Part shown: piece after piece, positions 16,543 to 23,240 of the stretch
How the letters are laid out: each line of letters opens with the position of its first letter
Numbering within the stretch: position 1 is the first letter of the stretch
NCBI GenBank assembly: GCA_963819645.1
Contig: CAWFWZ010000003.1
Span: 186,001 to 250,000 of the forward strand
DNA from: CAVVDY01 sp963819645
Lineage (GTDB): Bacteria; Acidobacteriota; Terriglobia; Terriglobales; Acidobacteriaceae
Reading direction: 5' to 3'
Length of the DNA: 64,000 bases
Notes under the pieces: model-generated
What the model was told of the DNA's origin: nothing
The model's database searches: none
What the model saw: the letters and a program-made list of their open reading frames with translations, nothing else
Translations under genes and position numbers: made by a program

Positions 16543-17703
16543 TCAATGGCCCGGCAGATGGAAGGCGTATAGGCCTCCGGACTCGGTTCCAATGTAGACC
16601 ATGCCGTTGGCTATCGCGGGCGAGGAGTCGGGATAACCCGCTGTGATGTAGTTCCAGAGAAGTGCGCCAGTGGCGGAATTAAACGCATAGAAATTGTCAT
16701 CGTCGGACCCGATGTACACCACGCCGTTGGCCACCGCCGGCGAAGAAACGATAATGAATCCGGTGCCGTGCTTCCAGAGGAGCTCACCGGTGGCGGCGTT
16801 CAGGGCGTAAACATACTCGTCAAATCCACCGATGTACACTACGCCGTCGGCCACCGCCGGCGAAGACTCCACTTCGTTGTAGCCGGTCTGGTACTTCCAT
16901 ACGAATGCCCCCGTGCTGGCGTTCAGGGCGTACACGTAGAGGTCATCGGAGCCGAAATACACCATCCCGTTGGCCACCGCCGGCGATCCGTAAATGAAGA
17001 ATCCCGTCGTGAAGTTCCACAGCAGCGTGCCCGTGATGGCATTCAAGGCATACATATTCGCGTCGAATGATCCAACGTATACAAGACCATTAGCCACGGC
17101 CGGTGAAGATATGACAGACCCGCCAGTGACGAATTTCCAGATGAGTGCTCCGGTGCCGGCGTTCAGCGCGTACACGTTCGTATCGTCGGAGCCGAAATAC
17201 ACCATTCCGTTGACCACTGTCGCCGACGATTCGACGGCGTCGCCGGTAACGTACTTCCAGAGAAGGGCCCCGGTGGCAGCGTTCAACGCATAAAGATCGT
17301 GGTCAAAGGACCCTATGTAGACTACGCCGTTGGCCACCGCCGGAGCAGCGCCAACTGCTCCCCCGGTAGCGTATTTCCAGATCAGCGCGCCCGTCCTGGC
17401 ATTGACCGCGTACACTTCACCGGCGCCGGAACCGAAATAGACCACACCATTGGCCACTGTCGGCGAACCGACAGTCGGCCCCGCTCCGTACTCCCAGTCC
17501 ACGGCAAGGTTGGCCACGGTCGTGCGTGACAGCACGGACTCATACGGATTGCAGCCTGTGTGCGTTGGACCAAATCGGAATTGCGGCCAGTTCACGAAGA
17601 GTGAAGCAGGTGGTGTCACCGTTGGACCGCAGGGAATTTGCGCGGTGGCAAGGCATGCGATCGGAATCACCAGACTCAAACACAGAAGGTTCCGGAGTCT
17701 CAT
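16543..17703 (-). CDS. Secreted PQQ-like eight-bladed beta-propeller protein
   Basis: 386 residues from the ATG at 17703, which gives a signal peptide (MRLRNLLCLSLVIPIACLAT). The 62 codons upstream in frame are repeat-derived and not signal-like. After NWPQFRFGPTHTGCNPYE come eight repeats of about 40 residues, each close to VANGVVYIGSFDHDLYALNA then TGALLWKYVTG. Together they should close an eight-bladed propeller like PQQ dehydrogenases or BamB. No catalytic PQQ ligands were identified, so a binding or structural role in the periplasm is more likely than an enzyme. The regularity of the blades suggests recent repeat amplification. Confidence 0.85.
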   Translation of the reverse strand: MRLRNLLCLSLVIPIACLATAQIPCGPTVTPPASLFVNWPQFRFGPTHTGCNPYESVLSRTTVANLAVDWEYGAGPTVGSPTVANGVVYFGSGAGEVYAVNARTGALIWKYATGGAVGAAPAVANGVVYIGSFDHDLYALNAATGALLWKYVTGDAVESSATVVNGMVYFGSDDTNVYALNAGTGALIWKFVTGGSVISSPAVANGLVYVGSFDANMYALNAITGTLLWNFTTGFFIYGSPAVANGMVYFGSDDLYVYALNASTGAFVWKYQTGYNEVESSPAVADGVVYIGGFDEYVYALNAATGELLWKHGTGFIIVSSPAVANGVVYIGSDDDNFYAFNSATGALLWNYITAGYPDSSPAIANGMVYIGTESGGLYAFHLPGH

Positions 17704-17956
17704 GGTCCATCCTCCAAGCGGTGCCAACGTTGTACGCGACGCCAGATGGCACATACAGAGGCCAGCACCAGCCTGATGGCCGAGCAGTGTAGCATGAAAG
17801 CCCAACTTGCATCGTGGTACCCGAGAAACAGAGGCAGCCTTCCGCGCCCTCCCAATCCAATACCCGACACCCGATACCTGACACCCCAAGCTGGCGGCTG
17901 GCGGCTGGTTGCGAATAGTTGATGTGCGTTATCTTTCGCCATTCAACGCCATTCAA

Positions 17957-17988
17957 CAAAAAACGGCGAGGTCCCTGTAACCTCGCCG
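17957..17988 (-). terminator. Rho-independent terminator of the PEP-CTERM gene
   Basis: On the minus strand, CGGCGAGGT-tacaggg-ACCTCGCCG is followed by TTTTTTGTTG, 50 bases after the stop of the gene at 18038-18826. Confidence 0.85.
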
Positions 17989-18037
17989 CTTCATTTGCTC
18001 TTCTGATCGTGCTCTTCTGTAACAACAAATTGAACTG

Positions 18038-18826
18038 CTAGAACAGACGACGGCGCACAAGACCGGCGGCCGCAACCAGACCGGAGCCGAGCATGATCAA
18101 GCTGGACGGCTCAGGAACTGCGGTTCCGACAACGCCGCTGGAGAACGTGTTGAATACGCCTTCATTGTTCGCGTTGGTGAAGTTCGCGCCGAAGAAGGCG
18201 CTGTTGAAGTATTGCTGGCCGCTCTGCTGAGTGCCAACGCTGTTCAGACCATCGGTATCGCTGTTGAACGCACGGCCGGCGCAGGTGGTGCAGACCGGAA
18301 CCACTGCCATCCAGTACTGCGTGCCGCCGTTCAGAGCGACGTTCAGGCCGTCAACTTCATTGTGATACTCGGTGTAACCGAAATCGCTACGGCCAGTCGG
18401 GGTATTGGTGACCGTGCCGGTTCCCGAAGCGACCAAGGTGCCGCCGTTGCCTTCCGAGACGCCACTGCGGATTTCCCAGTAGCCGGAAGTCGGGGTCAGC
18501 TGACTCAGGTTGTTGGTGAACAGACCTGTGGCAGTCGCGCCCTGGCTGAGGGTGAAGTTCTGATAGGTGGCTGCGCCGTAAGGATTGCCGCCGACAATGG
18601 CGTCATTCTCATTGGCCAGAGCGTTCTGGTTCGGATCGTTCGGATCGAGATCGCCGCCGTAAAACAGTGTTCCGGGCGGCACATTGCTATTCGCATTGCC
18701 AACGGTCGTATGGCAATTCGCACCCTGGCAAGGGCTCGTACTGGCAAGGTACGTGATGGTGCCAGCGTTGGCCGCGACAGTGAAGAACAGCAGCGCGAAC
18801 ACGGACACAACTACAAGTTTCTTCAT
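18038..18826 (-). CDS. PEP-CTERM sorting domain-containing exported protein
   Basis: 262 residues: signal peptide (MKKLVVVSVFALLFFTVAANA), a Gly/Asn/Thr-rich beta-type domain, then the PEP-CTERM tripartite tail: VPEPSSLIMLGSG, a hydrophobic helix LVAAAGLV, and RRRLF. Such proteins are recognised by an exosortase at the inner membrane and linked to exopolysaccharide or surface export; no exosortase lies in this window. CQGANCHTTV and CTTCAGRAF hold possible disulfides. A strong AAGGAGGA ribosome site precedes the ATG. It is one of five PEP-CTERM loci here. Confidence 0.9.
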   Translation of the reverse strand: MKKLVVVSVFALLFFTVAANAGTITYLASTSPCQGANCHTTVGNANSNVPPGTLFYGGDLDPNDPNQNALANENDAIVGGNPYGAATYQNFTLSQGATATGLFTNNLSQLTPTSGYWEIRSGVSEGNGGTLVASGTGTVTNTPTGRSDFGYTEYHNEVDGLNVALNGGTQYWMAVVPVCTTCAGRAFNSDTDGLNSVGTQQSGQQYFNSAFFGANFTNANNEGVFNTFSSGVVGTAVPEPSSLIMLGSGLVAAAGLVRRRLF

Positions 18827-18929
18827 GTGGTTCCTCCTTGGAGTGTTTGGGCGCTCTGCTTCGCACGAAAGCAGGCCTCCTTAAGGGTTGATAGGTGGAA
18901 GTGGGGCGGACTCTCCCCGCGCTCGAGCA

Positions 18930-19190
18930 GCTGAATAGTAGTGAGGATGTATTGTTAAGTCAATAGCAATAAAATACTGATTAACTAAACAGTATAATTT
19001 ACGTAGGTATTAATCCTCTTAGGCCGTTAGAAGTACAGTGCCAGCTACTCGGATTTATTCCATTACGTATCAGCAGGTTAACGAAGTTTAGAGTTGATAA
19101 CTCTATCGACAATTCTTACTATGTAAGTAAGTTAGTTAATCATAAATATCATTCCAATTCTTCCACCTTAGCCTCTGCCGCTATTGCTGG
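18930..19190. other. AT-rich intergenic region with operator-like palindrome
   Basis: Clearly more AT-rich than the surrounding sequence. It contains AGAGTT-gat-AACTCT, a perfect inverted repeat at 19090-19104, and two similar boxes, GGATTTATTCCATTACG (about 19049) and GGAATTATTCCACTACGG (about 19190). No coding frame is apparent. It is upstream of the PEP-CTERM gene (minus) and may hold its control region, or be a remnant of transferred DNA. Confidence 0.45.
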
Positions 19191-19329
19191 AATTATTCCA
19201 CTACGGCAGACAACCTTTCTGCCTCGCGCGTATCTGCTCGCATCGCGCGGAACCTGGCAGCCAGAGCGTATTCCTGAACACAAAATTGCAGCAAACGTTT
19301 TCGATAATCTCATCCGAGTACCTCCGATG

Positions 19330-19490
19330 GGCGTCCCAAACTGATACCCGGAACCTGATACCTGACACCCCGAAACTGGCGGCTGGCGGCTGGAAGCTGG
19401 TAGCTTGGAATGTTGCCGTTTGTGTTTTAGCTGATGGCTGACAGCTGACAGCCCTTATTCTGACACCTGACACCTGAAACCTGATACCCA
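19330..19490. repeat. Short-repeat tract upstream of ychF
   Basis: CTGATACCCGGAACCTGATACCTGACACC, GGCGGCTGGCGGCTGG, TGATGGCTGACAGCTGACAGC and CCTGACACCTGAAACCTGATACCC follow one another up to the ychF start codon. It is the same repeat class as the tract before the DUF4149 start. Confidence 0.65.
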
Positions 19491-20573
19491 ATGAAAACCG
19501 GAATCATCGGCCTGCCGCAGGTAGGCAAAACTTCGCTCTTCGTCATGCTCACCGGGCAGGATGTCTCGCAGCGTTCCAGCAATCCGCGCGAGGCGCACCT
19601 CGGTGTCACCAAGGTTCCTGACGACCGGCTCGACCGCCTGGCCGCGCTGTACAACCCGAAGAAGCTGGTGCATGCCAGTGTTGAATACGCCGACGTCGCC
19701 GCCCTCAGCCAGGAGGCGCTGAAGGAGACCGCCTTCGCCGCCAATCTGCGCAACGTTGACGCGCTGGCGCACGTGGTGCGTGTCTTCGACGATCCGTCGA
19801 TCCCGCACGTCGGAGCGGTCGATCCGCTGCGCGACATCAAGAACATCGACTTCGACCTGATCGTCACCGATCTCGGCCAGGTGGAGAAGCGCCTCGAACG
19901 CCTGGAAAAAGACCTGAAGAAGATGCGCACCGCCGAGCTGGAGAGAGAAGACGAGTTGCTCAAGCGGGCGAAGATTCATCTCGAAACCGAGCGCCCGCTG
20001 CGCGAGATGGAGATGACCGCCGACGACAAGAAGCGCGTGCGCGGATTCATGTTCCTCAGCGAGAAGCCCATTCTCTACGTGCTCAACATCGGCGAGAGCA
20101 CATCGCTCGAAAAAGATCTCGAGGCCGCCGTCGAGAAGTACGGGCTGACCGAAATCGTGGCCCGCCCAAACACAGGAGCAATCGCCGTCTGCGCCAAAGT
20201 CGAAGCCGAGCTGGCCGAGATGAGTCCGGAAGACGCCGCCGAATTTCTCTCCAGCTACGGACTGAAAGAGAGCGGCCTGGTGCGCCTCATTCGCAAGAGC
20301 TATGAGCTGCTGGGCCTGATTTCGTTCTTCACCGTCGGCGAGGACGAGTGTCGCGCCTGGACGGTCGAGCGCAACTCAAAGGCCGTCGACGCTGCCGGCG
20401 CGATTCACACCGATCTGTCACATCACTTCATCCGCGCCGAAACCATTCACTGGGACGCGCTGCTCGAAGCCGGCTCCGAAGCCAACGCCCGCGCCAAGGG
20501 CACCCTGCGCCTCGAAGGCAAAGAGTACATCGTGAAAGACGGCGACGTGATGCACATAAGGCATAGCGGATGA
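19491..20573 (+). CDS. ychF: YchF/OLA1-like GTPase (DUF933 C-terminus), divergent
   Basis: 360 residues with the YchF architecture. An N-terminal G domain has P-loop GLPQVGKTSLF (standard YchF is GLPNVGKSTLF, so two substitutions), VEYADVAAL as the G3 region and YVLNIGE in the G4 position, the NxxE type that gives YchF proteins ATP rather than GTP preference. A long coiled coil (about 120-180; LGQVEKRLERLEKDLKKMR) and a C-terminal TGS/DUF933 domain (GLISFFTVGEDECRAWTVER, GDVMHIRHSG) follow. YchF binds ribosomes and affects stress responses. The P-loop divergence suggests a paralogue rather than the canonical housekeeping copy. Confidence 0.88.
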   Translation: MKTGIIGLPQVGKTSLFVMLTGQDVSQRSSNPREAHLGVTKVPDDRLDRLAALYNPKKLVHASVEYADVAALSQEALKETAFAANLRNVDALAHVVRVFDDPSIPHVGAVDPLRDIKNIDFDLIVTDLGQVEKRLERLEKDLKKMRTAELEREDELLKRAKIHLETERPLREMEMTADDKKRVRGFMFLSEKPILYVLNIGESTSLEKDLEAAVEKYGLTEIVARPNTGAIAVCAKVEAELAEMSPEDAAEFLSSYGLKESGLVRLIRKSYELLGLISFFTVGEDECRAWTVERNSKAVDAAGAIHTDLSHHFIRAETIHWDALLEAGSEANARAKGTLRLEGKEYIVKDGDVMHIRHSG

Positions 20574-20810
20574 GGGAGAAGCAATTAGCAGCTAGCAATT
20601 AGTAAGAGCCCGAAGGGCGAGCGTTGCAACAGATCCCAAGTCCCGCCCTCCGCTTCGCGAAGTCGCTGCATCGCAACTAGCTGTTGGCTTTTGGCACTTG
20701 GTAATTAGCTCTCGGGTTTTGGCTGATACTCGTCACCCAGTTTGTCGTCATGGGCGGGATGCGCTATCTGTCGGTTGTGCCGCGGTCGCATGGTGGCGAC
20801 ATTAACATCC
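20574..20810. other. Intergenic gap with short repeats, no gene seen
   Basis: Between the convergent ychF-like and cupin genes. It contains AGCAATTAGCAGCTAGCAATTAG, a small GC hairpin (GAGCCCGAAGGGCGAG), and GTTGGCTTTTGGCACTTGG repeat words like those at 44060 and 53108. No coding potential was recognised. Confidence 0.5.
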
Positions 20811-21314
20811 CTACTCCCGCGTGTACTCCCGAATCAAGTCCGCGGCCGCGGGATACTGCTCGACGAGCTTCTCGCGTACTCCACCCTCGTAGTCCGATTG
20901 GGAAAAGCCTGGCGACATGGTTGTCCCCAGCAGCGCGAATTTGCCGCCCGGTGCCAGATGACAGCCCATCCACACATGGCCGCGAACCACTACCTGCGGA
21001 CGAGCGCCCCCGGCCAGATCGGTGCCCAGCGTAATCGTCTCGTGCGTGCCATCCGGCTTGAGTTGCAGCATGATCGCGGGGTCACCGAGGTAGAAGTGAA
21101 AAATCTCCGACCCAGGAAGCCGATGCAGTCGCGAGTAGGAGTCAGGCGTAATCATGAAATAAATAGCGGTGCCGATGGAGTGCATGCCCTGCATGCCTTC
21201 GGGCAGATAGTCGGGCGAAACCATCCAGCGCGAGCGATAGGTCTCGCGGAAGAAGCCGCCTTCCATGCGCAGCGGTTCCAGTTGCAGCAGTTGCTTGATC
21301 TCGTCAGCGGTCAT
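20811..21314 (-). CDS. Cupin-fold protein, DUF985/cupin_5 family
   Basis: 167 residues. Family landmarks in order: IKQLLQLEPLRMEGGFFRET, GTAIYFMITPDSYSRLHRLP, EIFHFYLGDPAIMLQL and the C-terminal GCHLAPGGKFALLGTTMSPG with FSQSDYE. This matches the DUF985 cupins, single-domain beta barrels of unknown or sugar-related activity. The His/Glu residues in FHFYLG and SRLH could bind metal. It is cytoplasmic, with no signal peptide. The frame is intact; the start at 21314 (MTADEIKQLL) is the usual family beginning. Confidence 0.9.
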   Translation of the reverse strand: MTADEIKQLLQLEPLRMEGGFFRETYRSRWMVSPDYLPEGMQGMHSIGTAIYFMITPDSYSRLHRLPGSEIFHFYLGDPAIMLQLKPDGTHETITLGTDLAGGARPQVVVRGHVWMGCHLAPGGKFALLGTTMSPGFSQSDYEGGVREKLVEQYPAAADLIREYTRE

Positions 21315-21754
21315 GGCAAACAGCGTAACATCGGAGTGCCGCTCTTCGCTCTTCGCTTTTCGCTTTGGAACCGCAAGCTACAGCTGGCAAACGACAGTTT
21401 GAGGTATCAGTATCAGGTATCAGCCAACGACAGCTAAATACCAACGGCAATAGCCGACGATCAACAAACTTTAGCTGGCAGCTGGTGGCTCCTTCTGAAA
21501 CCTGACACCTGATACCCGACACCTTCCCCAACGTCCACAAGCGGACATCCAAACTAAGAGTCGGGCGGTAATCGCGACGGATGAAAGCCCACGCTGAACG
21601 TAAAGTTATGTATCGTCAACCGCTTCGGCAAACCGCCGAATGGTCAACGACCTGCTTATCTTGTTGATGCCGTTGTAGAAAAGTTTCGCCCGGGCAAGAA
21701 GATTTTTCTAACCATCCGCCGGGCAGCGCGTCAGAACAGCAACGGGGAGGGATT
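21315..21754. other. Intergenic gap with short repeats, no gene seen
   Basis: 440 bases. The part next to the cupin gene carries CGCTCTTCGCTCTTCGC and repeated GTATCAGTATCAGGTATCAGCC and CCTGACACCTGATACCC words. The part before 21755 is less repetitive and ends in a clear Shine-Dalgarno (GGGGAGGG). No gene was recognised. Confidence 0.5.
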
Positions 21755-22066
21755 ATGGAGCGCAGATACCTTGCGGCGACGATTGCGATGGCAGCGACCT
21801 TCGCGCTTTTCTCTCACGCCTTCAGCTCCGGATTGCTGAACCACGTGCCGGATTCGCGCGCGACCTTGATCTCGGAAATGCATTGCGCGGCCCAAACTCT
21901 GCGAACCCGGCTGCTTGACAAAGTGAATCGTTCGTTCGGCTCGGGCAATGCTAATGCTGAAGAAGCGCAGCTTCGGGTGGAATTGAACCTGCCCGCGGCG
22001 CCGGCGCTCGCAGCCGTACCCGCCGTTCCGGCAGCACCGGCAGTGGCTCCTGTCGCGCTCCAGTAA
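21755..22066 (+). CDS. Exported/anchored hypothetical protein, N-terminal part of a probable frameshifted gene
   Basis: 103 residues beginning MERRYLAATIAMAATFALFS, an uncleaved signal or anchor helix, behind a GGGGAGGG ribosome site. The region SEMHCAAQTLRTRLLDKVNR is helical, and the end is a Pro/Ala-rich linker (PAAPALAAVPAVPAAPA). The stop falls inside that linker. The same Pro/Ala/Val style continues in the next frame (APVKVSAPQIVACPSQRLV) and runs into the 22069-22452 segment. I therefore think both parts are one envelope protein of about 230 residues split by a single-base frameshift near 22060. Function unknown. Confidence 0.6.
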   Translation: MERRYLAATIAMAATFALFSHAFSSGLLNHVPDSRATLISEMHCAAQTLRTRLLDKVNRSFGSGNANAEEAQLRVELNLPAAPALAAVPAVPAAPAVAPVALQ

Positions 22067-22068
22067 AG

Positions 22069-22452
22069 GTATCAGCTCCGCAGATCGTTGCTTGTCCTTC
22101 GCAGCGGCTGGTCGCCATTCACATCTCGCGAGATTACGAACGAGAGCAAGCCCGAGCCATGGCGATGCAGTCGAGGGCTTTGGCGCATCAGGCGCGCATG
22201 GTGGCGGTACAGGCCAGACTCGCGTCGCAGACGATGCAACGCGAGATTACCCGCGCAGCCGTCGCGCAAGCGCGCGCCAACATGGCTCAGGCGAAAATCA
22301 GCTCTCATCCCTGCAGCGGCCAACGCGACGTGCGAGTCGTCTCCCGCTCGGACGATGACGATATGGGTATCAACGTCGATCTCGACCAGCTCTCGAGCCA
22401 AATCCAGGAGCAGGTTTCCCGCAGCTTGAGTAACAACGTTCGCAACTTCTGA
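22069..22452 (+). CDS. C-terminal part of the same probable frameshifted gene
   Basis: Open without a stop from 22051 or earlier to 22452. It has no convincing start: the first ATG, at 22159, lacks a ribosome site. Sequence: VSAPQIVACPSQRLVAIHIS, then a helical Gln/Ala/Met-rich segment (AMQSRALAHQARMVAVQARL), a CSGQRDVRVVSRSDDDD motif and an acidic-to-basic tail (LDQLSSQIQEQVSRSLSNNV). It looks periplasmic when joined to the anchor encoded at 21755. Confidence 0.5.
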   Translation, partial: VSAPQIVACPSQRLVAIHISRDYEREQARAMAMQSRALAHQARMVAVQARLASQTMQREITRAAVAQARANMAQAKISSHPCSGQRDVRVVSRSDDDDMGINVDLDQLSSQIQEQVSRSLSNNVRNF

Positions 22453-22654
22453 CGTCCGCCTTCAGAGTTGGCGCGGTTCTACGCATTAAACGCCTTAGGA
22501 CCGAATGACTGCGGAGATACCCACCAGCTAAATTACCGGCTCTTGCTGTTGAACCCGAGCTAGAGCATCTACCGAAGTGACAAAGATTCTCGTTTTACGC
22601 GATATTCCCGCGCATTGCGCGCGTCTGCTCTGCCGGTGAGTATGATGTTTGGCG

Positions 22655-22813
22655 ATGGCCGACAAACCAGAGAAGATCCAACCTGACAAACCGGACCCGA
22701 AGCACTGTTGTGCATGCGACTGCAAGCTATGCGATCTGGGCGCTCACGAAAATTGCAACCGACCGGAGTGCCATATGCCGAAATGGAAGGACATCAAGAA
22801 GCGGCTTTCTTGA
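22655..22813 (+). CDS. Small Cys-rich (zinc-ribbon-like) protein
   Basis: 52 residues, too short for most gene callers. MADKPEKIQPDKPDPK leads into HCCACDCKLCDLGAHENCNR and then PECHMPKWKDIKKRLS. It has seven Cys and three His in about 30 residues, including a CxCxxC run and a C-4-C pair, a strong sign of metal (Zn or Fe) binding. The tail is basic. Upstream GCCGGTGAG could serve as a weak ribosome site. The 3' end overlaps the end of the convergent gene at 22794-23009 by 20 bases. I do not recognise a family. Confidence 0.55.
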   Translation: MADKPEKIQPDKPDPKHCCACDCKLCDLGAHENCNRPECHMPKWKDIKKRLS

Positions 22814-23009
22814 GGTTCTTCTGTGCCCACTGCCGGAACTGGAACTCAAATTCGGCAGGAGAATAGATGCCCTTTTGAACAAGAAGCGTGTTCATAGCGC
22901 AGACTGTAGCTTTGAAACTGTCCTCGCGGGACAGCACCTCGACGGCGTCTTCAAAGCTGATAAGATCGTCGGTCTGCGCTTCAGTTTTGTTCCATGGAAT
23001 AGTTGCCAT
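22794..23009 (-). CDS. Small hypothetical protein
   Basis: 71 residues from an ATG with AAGGA seven bases upstream: MATIPWNKTEAQTDDLISFE, then DAVEVLSREDSFKATVCAMN and LLVQKGIYSPAEFEFQFRQW. It is acidic, soluble and helical. The QKGIYSPAEFEFQFRQWAQ part is reminiscent of nitrile-hydratase-accessory-like small proteins (INTLLxxKGxxxxxEl), but I would not assign that. A longer start nine codons upstream lacks support. Confidence 0.6.
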   Translation of the reverse strand: MATIPWNKTEAQTDDLISFEDAVEVLSREDSFKATVCAMNTLLVQKGIYSPAEFEFQFRQWAQKNLKKAAS

Positions 23010-23240
23010 CGATAAATCCTTGCTTTGATTTTCCACTAAGGGCCGAAGAAGTCAATATCCGTCTGCGGACCATCTGGTGATTGGGGGCCTCTTCCAGCAT
23101 CTACCCGTAAAGTCGCATCATCTTTTGCCCGCAAAGTTCTGATGACCCTTTGCATTGCGAGTAAAATGACGGCAACTAAGAGGGATGGCCTCGGTTGCCG
23201 GTCACGGCAGCCTCTGGAACAATACAGGTAACAAGTTCTC

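Noticed and set aside
17540..18028. Minus-strand frame between the PQQ and PEP-CTERM genes
   Set aside because: Covers short-repeat sequence and overlaps the PQQ gene in another frame.
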